A DNA stretch of 64,000 nt from Ascarosepion bandense (lineage: Eukaryota; Mollusca; Cephalopoda; Sepiida; Sepiidae): positions 381,001 to 445,000 of the forward strand of contig JBBBDQ010001294.1 of assembly GCA_037127315.1 (NCBI GenBank). The letters run 5' to 3'. Below are positions 10,481-19,958 of this stretch, one piece after another (position 1 is the stretch's first letter; the number at the start of each line of letters is the position of its first letter). The notes beneath the pieces were generated by a model, which was not told where the DNA came from, searched no databases, and saw only the letters and a program-made list of their open reading frames with translations. The position numbers and the translations under genes are program-made.

Positions 10481-11840
10481 GACATTTAATTTGCTTCATT
10501 CTGAGTTTGTGCCATTGGCAAGTTTGCATTTAATAGTTTGTCCTGGTTTAGGAAGCTCAATTTTATTTAAGATTAAGTCCTGTTTATGTTGTTTATCTTG
10601 AGCTTCTACAGTCTGATGTTGCTCAACATTATTGCTTATGGTTTCTAAATCTTCATCAAGGTAAATCTCTTTCAAATATGATAACTTCCAATATTCTTCA
10701 GGCCTTTTTTGTGAAGTAGTAGGTTCTTTATTGTTATCCTCAGAAGAATTTTGATACGTCTCAGGGTAGGGTACTAAACGAGGTGGACGTACCCTTACAG
10801 ATGTGCCACCATGTTTGACAAGCACTTGCACATGCTTTCACTCTATGTCAGTTCCATTAACCAAGCCATTTATCACACAGGTTTCTCTTGTAAAGAACAG
10901 CATCACCATTTTTGAAGGACTGTACTATGGATGTTGTAACTTATTGACAAAGTACATGTCTTAGTTTCTCTGAGGCTGCTATGAATTCTTTCCTGGCAGC
11001 ATGCATAGCATTTATGCTATCTACAACAACATGTTGTGGAAATACCTTCTAACACAGGGAGTCTGTCATTTCAAAAAGCAGGTAGGTTGGGGTTTCTGCC
11101 AAAAGCAAGTTGATTGGGACTGTATCCGTGAACACTGTGAAGTCTACTTTTGGCACTTATGACCCATGCGAGTGCTACCTTGAAATTACAATTGGTATCT
11201 TCTGTGGTTTTCCTTACCATTTCTTCCAATATCCCATTATGCAATCCGATGCTTGAAGATGGCACTAATGATCTCAGAACTTTCTTTACTTGGAATCTTG
11301 ACTCAAACATTGTATCTTGTACTATGGTCAATTAGGGACAGTACTTTGTTGCCATTAATCTCTTTGATGTCCATGGCAACACTTTCATTGAAAAAAGTTC
11401 CTAATGAGAACCCAACAATAGGTCTAGGTTCAACCCTCTTGTACCTCATGCAAAATTCACATGAATTAGGAAGTTCTTTAAGAATTTTAATAAATTCAGA
11501 ATCTCACATTCCAGTATTTCTCACTAAATCACATAGCTTTTATCTGCTAGGTTGACTGAATTGTCTATGCAATTTTGTAGCAATTCTGATTTTCTCTAAT
11601 CTATTTTTACTAGCAATATCTTTAGCAAGTAAAATTAACTTGAACTTACCTCAGTTTGGTGAAGGCCTGCTAATAGGTATCTAGTAGTAACAATGAAGCA
11701 CATTGCAGTGGAACTTTTCTTCCAAACATAGTGACACTTGTTTTTAAAATTAAGGCATGTTCTGGCTTTTTTCATAGAATGTTTGCTCAACAAATTCTAT
11801 GAAAAAAGCCAGAACATGCCTTAATGTCAGTGACAATAGT
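10481..11840 (-). pseudogene. Copia integrase and linker remnant
   Basis: Minus-strand open pieces encode LHNGILEEMVRKTTEDTN and HGYSPNQLAFGRNPNLPAF (11071-11331), matching the C-terminal half of a copia integrase core (N-G-x-x-E region and the GxSPxxLxxGRxP box). The charged spacer between integrase and RT follows (VRVRPPRLVPYPETYQNSSE, 10496-10831). Frames are interrupted. The zinc-binding N-terminal part is poorly preserved and carries the hairpin at 11749-11825. Confidence 0.72.
11749..11825. repeat. Perfect 32-bp inverted repeat (13-nt loop)
   Basis: Bases 11749-11780 (containing ggcatgttctggctttttt) are exactly reverse-complemented at 11794-11825, around the loop gtttgctcaacaa. The arms are perfect although the surrounding copia sequence is heavily mutated, so one arm is probably a recent local copy. 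In RNA it would be a strong hairpin. Confidence 0.9.
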
Positions 11841-11889
11841 GACTTCAATACTAGCAATGATGCATGGTAGAGTGACTGTGTGGATGGAT

Positions 11890-12200
11890 TTAATTTAGTT
11901 TCTATCACCAAACTTGTAGATCCTCACTTTGCTTAGAACTTCAATTTTGCGTTTTGTTTTCTGGTACAGTTTCCAATAAACATTTGTACCATTTTCTTCC
12001 ACAAACAGTCCCAGTGGGACCACTATTGAGGACAGCTGAGCCAAGTGTCTCCCCAAAAATGAGTTATTGCCATCTTCTTTCTTTTGCTGATTCATTAGCA
12101 CGAGGTTGGATATGAAAGTGAACTTCGTTTTCACTGTCTTCCTCGGTGTAAGGACAGTTGCCCAGTGGAATTTTGATCCACACTTAAAACATTTGGTGGT
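11890..12200 (-). pseudogene. Copia protease and gag zinc knuckle remnant
   Basis: One minus frame reads CFKCGSKFHWA, the start of a CCHC knuckle whose last Cys lies in a shifted frame. Downstream, SAVLNSGPTGTVCG resembles the retropepsin active-site box AxxDSGAT, with the catalytic Asp apparently replaced by Asn. Both features indicate a dead protease. Confidence 0.6.
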
Positions 12201-12474
12201 GTTACCTTCAGGTCCTAATTTTTCCTAGGGTTTAAGTTTTTATCAGTGGAGCATGTTGGATTTTTGTTGCAGCCCCTCCTGCCATTACCTCGCTAACCAG
12301 AAAACGAGAATTTCTGTTAGAAGAGTGACTGTAAAATGTCCCATTGGCTTCGCCATGTTTGTTTATGCTGAAATCAACATCCATTTTATTCTTCACCATG
12401 ACTGGGAGAGTGTTTAGTGATGAAACGTCAGAATTTTCTTTAATTGTTTAGACATTTCAGAAAGCGGCTTTCAC

Positions 12475-12843
12475 TCACTGTTCACTCTCCAGAATGAGAT
12501 TTTCACTTTTTAATGCCTTGTAAGCAAGTACAGGCTTGAGTAGAAGTATTTTGTGTTCCCTTAATTCTGTGATTTCAAAGTTGATAAGAAAATTGTCTAT
12601 TGACATAGTATTCTGTCTTTGATATAGATCAAAGGATTCATATGCCATAAAAGCTGCTTGGTTCACATCTTCCAATAAAAGTGTATCCAATTTTTGGTAT
12701 AACTTTTCCATGCCATCATTGGCATTGAGGGTGACAATGTCCAATTGAAGTACCACTTCTTTGGCTTTTTCTTCTAGGGATGAAACTACTACAGGCACCT
12801 GTTTACGAACTTCTAAGTTGGTGGTGAGTTCCCAAATTTGCAT
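12475..12843 (-). pseudogene. Copia gag fragment
   Basis: A 122-codon open stretch including QIWELTTNLEVRKQVPVVV, LVLQ-like LDIVTLNANDGMEKLYQKLD and FDLYQRQNTMSIDNFLINFE. This pattern (WE...K..Q...V..SL.G.A...L.L and a YxR...SIxxFI.xF block) is typical of copia-group capsid proteins. It is positioned directly after the primer-binding site, as expected. It lacks the following knuckle in frame. Confidence 0.65.
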
Positions 12844-12923
12844 CTCTTTTTTCCAAATATTTTACTTGTCTGTGTTTAAGGCAGCTGGAGAAATGAATTT
12901 AGAAGTCACTTTTTTTTTTTTTG

Positions 12924-12935
12924 CTCTGCTACCAA
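12924..12935 (-). promoter_or_regulatory. Primer-binding site (initiator tRNA-Met type)
   Basis: Immediately inside the 5' LTR the minus strand reads TGGTAGCAGAGC. This is complementary to the 3' end of metazoan initiator tRNA-Met except for the last base. A minus-strand A-run follows. Confidence 0.75.
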
Positions 12936-13104
12936 TGTAGAACTTAGCAAACAACTACAACAAGAGGTGTTGAGAGAAGAAGGTTTATTTATAGATATTC
13001 ATACACTGTGTGGTTCCAAACAGAATGGCTAACCTTGCATTTCAGGCTGAATCCTTCCTCCTTTGTAGAGATACAGCAAGGGATACAACACATGTTGTTT
13101 AATA
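12936..13104 (-). repeat. 5' LTR of the copia element
   Basis: Partner of 8617-8782 with the same internal word order. No exact target duplication is visible, but gaatg occurs at both outer borders. The flanks are the two halves of one SINE. Confidence 0.85.
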
Positions 13105-13204
13105 GAATGCATAAGTGAATGCAACAAATTTAACTGGAATTCAAATATATCCCTCAGATTTCTCGTTCTGAGCTGATATCCACTGCACAACAATGCATTT
13201 CCTG
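13105..13204 (-). mobile_element. tRNA-derived SINE, 5' (tRNA) part, split by copia
   Basis: Reads gcataagtgaatgcaac, aactggaattcaaat and ctgatatccactg, the reverse complement of the SINE B-box, A-box and tRNA-like head. It completes the half at 8432-8616. Confidence 0.8.
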
Positions 13205-13520
13205 CTCATCAGAACAATTAACATGAAAATATTTATAGAAAGACACAGAGAATCTATGTTATGGTGAAGAGAAAGTCACTGAAGCTAAGATACCAAGTTA
13301 GAACTAACTTACAGACACTTCATTGGATTTTATCAAGAATCTCTAAATAGAGAGCAGAAGTACATGATATGGCAGTAATATTCACTGCATGGACAAATGG
13401 TAGACTTATAAATATGTAAAATAGATTTGGGTGAGAAAAATTGTCTAGCACAACAAAGGTAACCAATGTTTCTAGGAGCAGACTTAGCAATGGGTTCAGG
13501 TGAAATAATTAAAAAAAAAA
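13205..13520 (-). mobile_element. LINE A, outer layer of the nest (part 2)
   Basis: Continues from 8431 with agaacaattaacatgaaaat, then RT C-terminal sequence. On the minus strand this includes ARQFFSPKSILHIYKSTICP (13333-13450), matching ARMFFPSESILHIYKSTICL in the best LINE A copy at 62378-63100. Confidence 0.75.
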
Positions 13521-13526
13521 TGTTAC

Positions 13527-13665
13527 TATTTAAACCACTGCTAAGACAGGAAGAGTTGGATTCATACCTTTCCCAAGAGTATTTGCATCTAAGGGAATAT
13601 AACAAACCTGACTGGAATTCAAACTCAGCTCTCCAATTTCTGTGTCTCAGCCATTATTTTATGCA
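13527..13665 (-). mobile_element. SINE fragment (tRNA half)
   Basis: Contains catacctttcccaagagtat, aacctgactggaattcaaac and tctcagcca, a diverged copy of the reverse-complement SINE 5' half. The 3' half is missing. Bases 13670-13985 hold nothing recognised. Confidence 0.6.
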
Positions 13666-13987
13666 CCATCTGCACATTCAAACTTACAACATCTGGTATT
13701 CCATTTTGGTATTAACCAGGTTCAATGTTGCATACTTTCAGTGTTTGAATTAAGACTGGTGTTTCGAATTAATATGGCTCTATTCGAATGACCACTTTAA
13801 TCTACAAAAACACTTGTCTGGTCAAACAGTGGTTAACTAGAAAAATAAGCCAATTTCTAGGCAACTTAATAATAATAGTGCAAATCATGCATTCACACAC
13901 ACCCAATAATCATGATCTGACTTTTTTATTTTTCTGTATTTGTTACAAAACCTGAAAAAAAATTATATTGAAAGAGCAAAATTCTAC

Positions 13988-14112
13988 AGTATTTACAATA
14001 TTTGGACTATTGTCCTCATCTTTGTTGCCATTTGTATGATGTTTTGGCCGTTGTATGCACCGGCCTTCTGCAGGTGCTAGGAATTTCTTTTTAATCTCTT
14101 GAATGCCGCTAC
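13988..14112. mobile_element. Family F terminal fragment
   Basis: Has atttggactattgtcctcat, then ttggccgttgtatgc and tgcaggtgctaggaattt, the same order as the left inverted repeat of the F element at 1247. The other end is absent. Confidence 0.65.
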
Positions 14113-14237
14113 AGAATCACAAACAAAGAACTTTACTAAATAGCAGAAATCACATCATTGGAGGACTTTTAACAGTAGCAGCAGCTAAAATGGATATCAC
14201 ATGTAACTGGTGGGCATAATGACGCTGCTGATATTTC

Positions 14238-14700
14238 ATATACTTCTTCTTTAGGTGCCATGTACCATCAGGACATAAGTGATCATGGACTTCTACTTGT
14301 TTCTGTCTCTTGTTGCTCTTAATATTTTTCCTCATAGTATCTCTCCCAACCTCTGCTCCATCATCTATTTAGTCAAGACCATGAAATATGTCTTGTGCTG
14401 CATTCCCCTGTCTCCCTTTCTCTCTATCTATCCAGTGATTATTAGGTTCTCCAGACCTTCTTTCCTTGCTACAAGTTTACATCCTCTCCAACACCTTGTC
14501 ATTGCTCATGTGCTTGGTCCATTGCATTATTAGCATCTTTCTGTAGTACAATATTTCTGTTGGTTTGAGACTCTCCTTCATTCTTGAAGTGTTTGGCCAA
14601 CATTTGCTGGCATATAGGATAGATATCACATATCACTCTTCTTTATCTTTAATGAGATCTTCCTGTCACTCAGTACACTGGTTAGCTTTTGAAATCTATA
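14238..14700 (-). mobile_element. LINE B (RTE/BovB-like) 3' fragment
   Basis: Matches the LINE B copies at 58575 and 61013 (ataagtgatcatggacttct, ctgtctccctttctctct, aggttctccagaccttcttt, tgcatta-tagcatctttctg). On the minus strand these encode the region after RT, with RGRQR- and WRAMIAYFL-type motifs. Heavily mutated. Confidence 0.6.
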
Positions 14701-15535
14701 CTATTTAAAAATAAAAAAAAAGGATAATTCCTGTCACTACCACCACTTGATAACATTAGTGGACTTGACAAATCTCTTTGCCCAAAAAATTGTATAAATA
14801 GAAGAATTTCTAAACTTCATTTAACAATAACAATGACTGCTCAGGTTAGGAATGCGTAATGTTTCCTTACAAGGAAACAACTAATATTACCATGTATGTC
14901 ACAAATTTTCACCACATAGAAAAAATTACAAACTTTTGTTCCAACTCAATAAAATGTTCGTGAAAACAAATAGAATTTACGGAGTTCAAAATTTTCATAT
15001 CCTTAGAACACTGAAAGAGAAGAAAAAAAATTTTATTTCGATTTTATTTAAGTTGAGATTGGAGGTAGAGAGATAGAGAACAAGTGTTAAGTGGATGGTG
15101 GGGGTTCAGTTGAAGTAAAAAAAAAAGGGAGAGTTGGTGGCAGGTGGGGTTAAGAAAGAAGTTGAATAAGAAAAGATTAAAGAATTCTCCAGAATTTTTA
15201 CTTTAAATGCAGAATCAAAGAAATCCAATTCAATAAAAAGTCAAACGAGACAGATTTCTTTTCGTCTGATTGCAAAAACTTCAAGTCAGTATTTCAGAGA
15301 AGCATGAAAACTTTTAATAACTCACTACCTATCTTTTTTTTACCAAAACTTTTATAAAAAACTTTGGTTACTTTTTTCTTGGTTTTTATTAAGTTTGGCT
15401 TAGTCTAACCTAAGGCTGGTTCGGAAAAAATAGGATAGGAAGATTATGTAGCACCAATTTTCCATATATGGATGACCTGCCAAGTTTAAATATTATCATT
15501 TGAAATCCAGTATTTTTTTAATAATCATTTTACTC
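14701..15535. other. Unassigned AT-rich stretch
   Basis: A-rich and purine-rich with no coding frame or terminal repeats. A short match to the family J tail (caataaaatgtt) occurs near 14945. Confidence 0.4.
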
Positions 15536-15537
15536 TA

Positions 15538-15900
15538 ATCAAGGTATTACAACCACTGGTGTGCAGGGGTTTGCATATGAGGAGAGTGAAGAGAAAGAGG
15601 AACAGGTTACAGAAGGTGTCAAATATTAGATAAGAGAAGGATAGGAACACTTTTGTGCAGAAAGCTGCATGAAAGTAGAGTGGAAAGGGAGAAGAACAAG
15701 ATGATTGAAGAAAGGATGAGAGTCAAGGAGATAAGTGATGGTAATTGCTGTTGCATTTAAACCTTTAAAGATTGTAGCTATCAGAAAAGCAAGTATGCCA
15801 AAGGAAGTTCCCCAGTGTGAGAAAAGAAGCTGTTAGAGTAGAAGTTGTGGTTACATTTAGTTGTTTTCACTGTAAAAGGTGAATGTAAATATGACATTTA
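15538..15900 (-). mobile_element. LINE A 3' fragment
   Basis: Contains the conserved LINE A 3' block ccactggtgtgcaggggttt and, further in, gagaaaagaagctgttagag. It ends in the region behind the ORF2 C-terminus. The terminal T-run is missing. Confidence 0.75.
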
Positions 15901-16139
15901 TTTGAGTTTGGTTATTCAAATTTGTAGGAAAATGTTAAACTTCCTCAATTACAAACCTGGCAAATGACAGAAAATGTGACACTGAAAGTCAAAGATGATT
16001 AAAATATTAGGACCTTGAATAAGTTCTTGCTGTTTTTCAACAGATGACATTTTCAGAACTATGTGCGTGTAGTTTTAGATGGTAAAGGAAGCTTGAAATT
16101 CAGTATATGACATTTTTTTGAAGTGTAAACAACTTTGTT

Positions 16140-16545
16140 TTTCAAAACATTAAGCATGTCCGATTTTATGCCAAAGAAAGTGTAGTTGAGGAAAGTTTAC
16201 TGTACTACTTAATTCAAAAGAAATCTGCAGCTGAAGCACACAAAATTCTTGTTGAAACAGGTAAAAACCTACTTGGAAATGCTTAAATAGAAAATCCTAC
16301 CTCACCTGCTGTATTCACCAGACATTGTCCCATCAGTTTATCACTTGTTCAAATCAGTTTCACATGGCCTAGTTGAGCAGCACTTTTATTTTTATGAAGA
16401 TACAAAAAAAAAATGGACTGACTACTGGTTAATCTCAAAAGATGTGTCATTTTTCTAACATGGAATTTAAATGGTGTCAGAAAGATGGAAAAAAGTAGTA
16501 GTTAGTGATGGACAATACTTTCAGTGACAGGTTTCTTATTAATTT
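16140..16545 (+). pseudogene. Internally deleted mariner copy
   Basis: An N-terminal piece (QKKSAAEAHKILVETG region) is fused directly to the C-terminal block KTYLEMLK, then YSPDIVPSDYHLFKSVSHGL, then VSERWKKVVVSDGQYF. In an intact mariner these are separated by most of the catalytic domain. The D of PSDYHLF (third catalytic Asp) remains, while the first two are deleted. There are frameshifts and stops. The same deletion junction is seen at 17384. Confidence 0.75.
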
Positions 16546-16734
16546 TACAAAATAAAACATTATTTTCATACATAACATATTCAGAACATATTCAACATAC
16601 AGAACATATTCAAGGTTATCACAGAAAAAGTTGTTTTTAAAACAAAACAATGCATTCATAAACACACCAAAAGCTTACTTTGGTTAATATGAAAAATATT
16701 TGTACTTTGAATTACTTTTATTTTTAATTAATTT

Positions 16735-17107
16735 TTAGCTATTTACACTGTTCAGAATGTTGTTCGAATCATTGTTGCCATATTCAAAACTTTTCAGTCA
16801 TTAATCTTTTTCAGGTGATTGGAATTTCAAACCAAACCTTTTAATCTCTTAAGTGGGACAGATTGTTCTAGTTCTATGCATCATGCAAATTCCAGATGTC
16901 TCAGTATCAGTTATCTTCAACTTCAACAATCTTTAACTCAAATCCTCAAGATTTTGTTCACCTCTGCTGTAAACTGGTACTGAACTCACAACTCTTTGGG
17001 TCAAATCACTGGATTCAACCAATACTTTTATCCACTCTACTATGTGCTCTTGAGGAAGCAGAGCAATCTATCTTGGTGAATGAAATAAAGGGTTCAGTTC
17101 GAAAGAA
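16735..17107 (-). mobile_element. Family F element
   Basis: The left end reads atttacactgttcagaatgt. The tRNA-like core in reverse reads tactgaactcacaactcttt and aatcactggattcaac. The right side ends ctcttgaggaagcagagc before LINE A. The right inverted repeat is truncated. Confidence 0.6.
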
Positions 17108-17194
17108 GTGTAATAGAAGAAACTGTTAGCATAGAACATATGGTTACATCGAGCCATTTCAACTAAAAAATGATGATACCTTTCCACCAATCTA
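17108..17194 (-). mobile_element. LINE A split by SINE (part 1)
   Basis: Carries gaagaaactgttagcataga, ending in caccaatcta, which is repeated at 17621-17630 beyond the SINE. Confidence 0.7.
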
Positions 17195-17620
17195 GTCAGT
17201 CGGTCAGTTAAGTGCCATATGTGATGCATGCTAGCACAATCATGTTTCAAGAGAGAGATGACTGACTCAGCAGAAAATTAACTCACAGTAGGTTGCCATT
17301 ACTTTCTATGGTAGATTGGTCACCACCCAAGGCTATAGAACCCAATCTGTCCTGTTATATAACACATAACTAAAGGAAATTGATTCTTGTTGAAACAGGT
17401 AAAAACCTACTTGGAAATGCTTAAATAGGAAGTCCTACCCCACCTGCTGTATTCACCAGACATTGCCCCATCAGATTATCACTTGTTCAAATCAGTTTCA
17501 CATGGTCTGGCTGAGCACCACTTAATACCTTTCCCAAAGGTATTTGCACATATGAATGCAAGGAATTCATCAGGAATTTAAACTTAGCTCTTTGATTTCT
17601 TGTTCCAAGCTGATATCTAT
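17195..17620 (-). mobile_element. SINE with a mariner patch inside
   Basis: A reverse-oriented SINE is flanked by the 10-bp duplication caccaatcta (17185-17194 and 17621-17630). The body is normal until 17383, then 139 bp of foreign DNA, then the SINE resumes at ttaatacctttcccaa and runs to the tRNA-like head (ccaagctgatatcta). Confidence 0.85.
17384..17522 (+). mobile_element. Mariner-derived patch within the SINE
   Basis: Nearly identical to 16252-16390: ttcttgttgaaacaggtaaa, the same internal deletion junction, and tgtattcaccagacattg. It begins and ends inside transposase sequence with no TIR and no TA duplication, so it did not arrive by normal mariner transposition. Gene conversion or template switching from the copy 1 kb upstream is more likely. 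Confidence 0.8.
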
Positions 17621-17935
17621 CACCAATCTAATACTGCACTTAAATTCATTAAATCTAGTTAACATAGAGGAAAGTCAATCAGAAACGACCCAGGAAAGCT
17701 ACGTTAAAGCAGTGAGAAAGAGACTGAAGCCGAAATGCCAGATCAGGACAAACATCATTGCAGATTCTTCTTTGGAACTTATCAAGAGTCTCTAAATATA
17801 GATGTGGCAGCAATATTCAAGGCAAGAATGAAAGATAGAATTATAAATGTGTAAGATAAATTCTGACCAAAAAAAATTGTCTGGTACGACACAATGAACC
17901 ATTATTACTAGTCTACTAGAATGTGCCAAAAAAAT
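17621..17935 (-). mobile_element. LINE A split by SINE (part 2)
   Basis: Continues with the LINE A segments aatgccagatcaggac, gtggcagcaatattcaaggc and ataaatgtgtaagataaatt, corresponding to the RT C-terminal part (HIYKST...EYCCHIW) in reverse. Confidence 0.7.
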
Positions 17936-17944
17936 TCTCAGCCC

Positions 17945-18182
17945 AACTCATCTTGTAACTTGTACTGTAAAGTTCCAATTTGTAAGGCCCTTGTGTTTAT
18001 TTAATAATTTGTTTCAAATTATTGACTGAAGCATGTTGAGAGAAAGAGTATATCTTTCAAGTATTTAACTCTATGCTGTCCTTCCCGAAGAAGTAAACTA
18101 CAAAGGAAAACCGTAAGTGACACAAACCACTCATACTCAACTTTCAAGGAGTAGTGTTCTAACTATAATTGTTGACTGAATT
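17945..18182 (+). repeat. Family K interspersed repeat (inverted relative to 7305)
   Basis: Reverse-complement partner of 7305-7560; see that entry for the shared words. Confidence 0.5.
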
Positions 18183-18189
18183 GTTCTGA

Positions 18190-18335
18190 TGATCTTTCCT
18201 CTATGGTATCTAGGCTTTATGAATTTAAGTGCAGTACTAGACTGGTGGCAAGTACTCATATTTTATAGTAAAGTTGAAATGGCTAGAGGTAACAGTAAGA
18301 TCTATGCTAAGAGTTTCTTCTCTTGCACTTCTCAT
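18190..18335 (+). mobile_element. LINE A fragment
   Basis: Plus-strand LINE A near the ORF2 C-terminus: tttatgaatttaagtgcagt, agttgaaatggctagaggta, agtttcttctcttgcacttc. Confidence 0.65.
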
Positions 18336-18690
18336 ACATGCAACCAAAATTTGGTTCTACAGAAGGATGCTGAGGATACTGAATATGTGAGCAATGACAA
18401 GATTTTGTAGATAATGGAAGCAAAAAGGAAACTTATACTTAACATCAGGAAGAAACAGTTGAAGTTTCTGAAACATGTAATGAAAAAGATTGGTTTGGAG
18501 AACCTGATACTCACACGGCAGGTAGAGAAAAAGAGAGACAAAGGAAACGGTGCTTAAGAAAGTGGCTGGCAAAGCAGAGTTTGGAAGGAGTAATAAGGAA
18601 AAGGTTGTTAAGAGATACTAGGCCTAGGGAGATGTGAAAGGCCATGATCGCCTACATCCTGAAAAGATACAGCATACAGAAGAAGTGTTT
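18336..18690 (+). mobile_element. LINE B (RTE-like) 3' fragment
   Basis: Carries aacatcaggaagaaacagtt-gaagtttctga (RKKQLKFL), then gagaacctgatactcac and gccatgatcgcctacatcct (AMIAYIL). It is the plus-strand counterpart of the sequence encoded on the minus strand at 58600-59034. Confidence 0.65.
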
Positions 18691-18774
18691 TCATGATCTA
18701 TCTCCCATTCTGGTTTATGATTGAAACACAAAAATGTATATGTATCAAAATGATAACATTTATCACTGGGATAG

Positions 18775-19370
18775 AATGATAAAATCAAGACAGTCCTAGA
18801 CAAATCTAGATAAAATATCTTAAAATAGGGCCTAAAATAGGATAGCATAAAAATAAAGCCTAAATAGAAAATCCAAAGAAATTGTTATAATCATTTCCTC
18901 CCAAGCAAGGCAATAAAGCCACTAAGACATAAGGCCTGAAAGAATATAAGAAAAAGAAAAACAAACATATGAAGGAGCAAGAAAAACAAAAGAAGAGGAA
19001 TCAAGAAGATAGTATATAATGGTTCACATTACATTTAATTTTTCTAAGATCAAATTTAACTGGAAATCAAGAAGCTGGTAGAGAGTTCTATGTTCAAGAA
19101 GTTCCAGAAAAAGAAACCATTAGCATAGAATTTACCAAGTTAGATTGGCCTTAAAATTTGGCCTAAAATAGGCTAACCAAGTAATGATTCCTAAATAAGA
19201 AAGCTAAAAAATAAGATACACAAATGAGGCCTGAAATAGAATAATCTAAAAATAGAATCTAAAATATCTGAAAAAATGGAACATAAAATAAGGTAGCTTA
19301 CAAATCGAACCTAAAGTAGGATAGCCTAAAAATGGAATCTAAAATTGGATAGCCTAAATTTTCTATCTGG
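18775..19370. repeat. Degenerate (A)-rich minisatellite split by a LINE
   Basis: Imperfect ~35-40-bp units built on gcctaaaataggatagccta and aaaaatggaatctaaaat at about 18775-18865 and 19145-19370. The two blocks are separated by the LINE A copy at 18885-19143, so the array predates that insertion. Confidence 0.6.
18885..19143 (-). mobile_element. LINE A 3' fragment
   Basis: Begins with aatcatttcctcccaagcaa (the 3' end in reverse), then the spacer and the gaaaccattagcatagaatt block. Short 5'-truncated copy. Confidence 0.65.
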
Positions 19371-19958
19371 CCTCTTTCCATTAGTGATTATATTAAGTTT
19401 GATTCTGATAAATGAACCAAAATTTAATTCTGAGGTCAGTGAATTTTATTATTCTGCAAATGTATGTCACATTTCTGCTGAGTTTTTCAAATTCTATCCA
19501 TAATTTTTATGGACTTCCCAAAGGAATAAAGAGAAATTAAACTGATGGATACATGAATAAATAATTGATTTCTGATGATGTTTAATACTAGAATGTTTTT
19601 GGATGTGAAAATGAATATGAATAAAATAAATTACAAGACTTGATTTTGTTTAGTTATTCCCTGGGTTCCTGCAAAAGTAAAAAAAAATAAAAAATAATAA
19701 ATTCACTTAAATATCACTGAATATCATTTGCCTTTCTCAAATGGCTTAATATGCTTCTATCATAAATACTTCCCTTGGAATTTGGTTCTAAAAAGAGAAT
19801 CAAATATTTAGGATTCTTGATAAAAATCCAAAGAAGAATCAGCAATATTATCTATCCTAACATGGCATATAAATGAAATATATTACAAGACTTGATTTTG
19901 TTTACTTATTCCCTGGATTTCTACAAGAAAAAAATTCATTTTTAAAAAATCCACTTAA
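19371..19958. repeat. Local duplication providing an empty-site comparison
   Basis: The text ttacaagacttgattttgtt ... ttccctgg occurs at 19631 and 19881. In the first copy it runs on as attcacttaaatatcactga (19701-19720). In the second copy the same sequence is interrupted at the TTAA by the MITE and resumes at 20993. The rest is AT-rich and unassigned. Confidence 0.75.

Larger units (their letters stand above)
8617..13104 (-). mobile_element. Ty1/copia-type LTR retrotransposon, decayed, complete structure
   Basis: About 4.49 kb between two direct repeats of 166 and 169 bp, each beginning TG and ending CA (TA in the diverged copy) on the coding strand. On the minus strand the order is 5' LTR, primer-binding site, gag, zinc knuckle, protease, integrase, RT, RNase H, polypurine tract, 3' LTR. 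Integrase before RT is the copia order. The LTRs are only about four-fifths identical by eye and every domain has stops or frameshifts, so the copy is old and inactive. It sits inside a SINE that sits inside LINE A. Confidence 0.88.

Noticed and set aside
8617..13104. Endogenous virus
   Set aside because: Domain order (integrase before RT), short LTRs and absence of any envelope-like frame indicate a Ty1/copia retrotransposon.
13490..13520. A plus-strand LINE A 3' tail (caggtgaaataattaaaaaa)
   Set aside because: Only ~20 bases resemble the tail, and the surrounding sequence is a continuous minus-strand LINE A, so this is chance or a tiny scrap.
15061..15180. Purine-rich tract as a regulatory element or triplex site
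   Set aside because: Compositional bias only, with no motif or symmetry to support a function.
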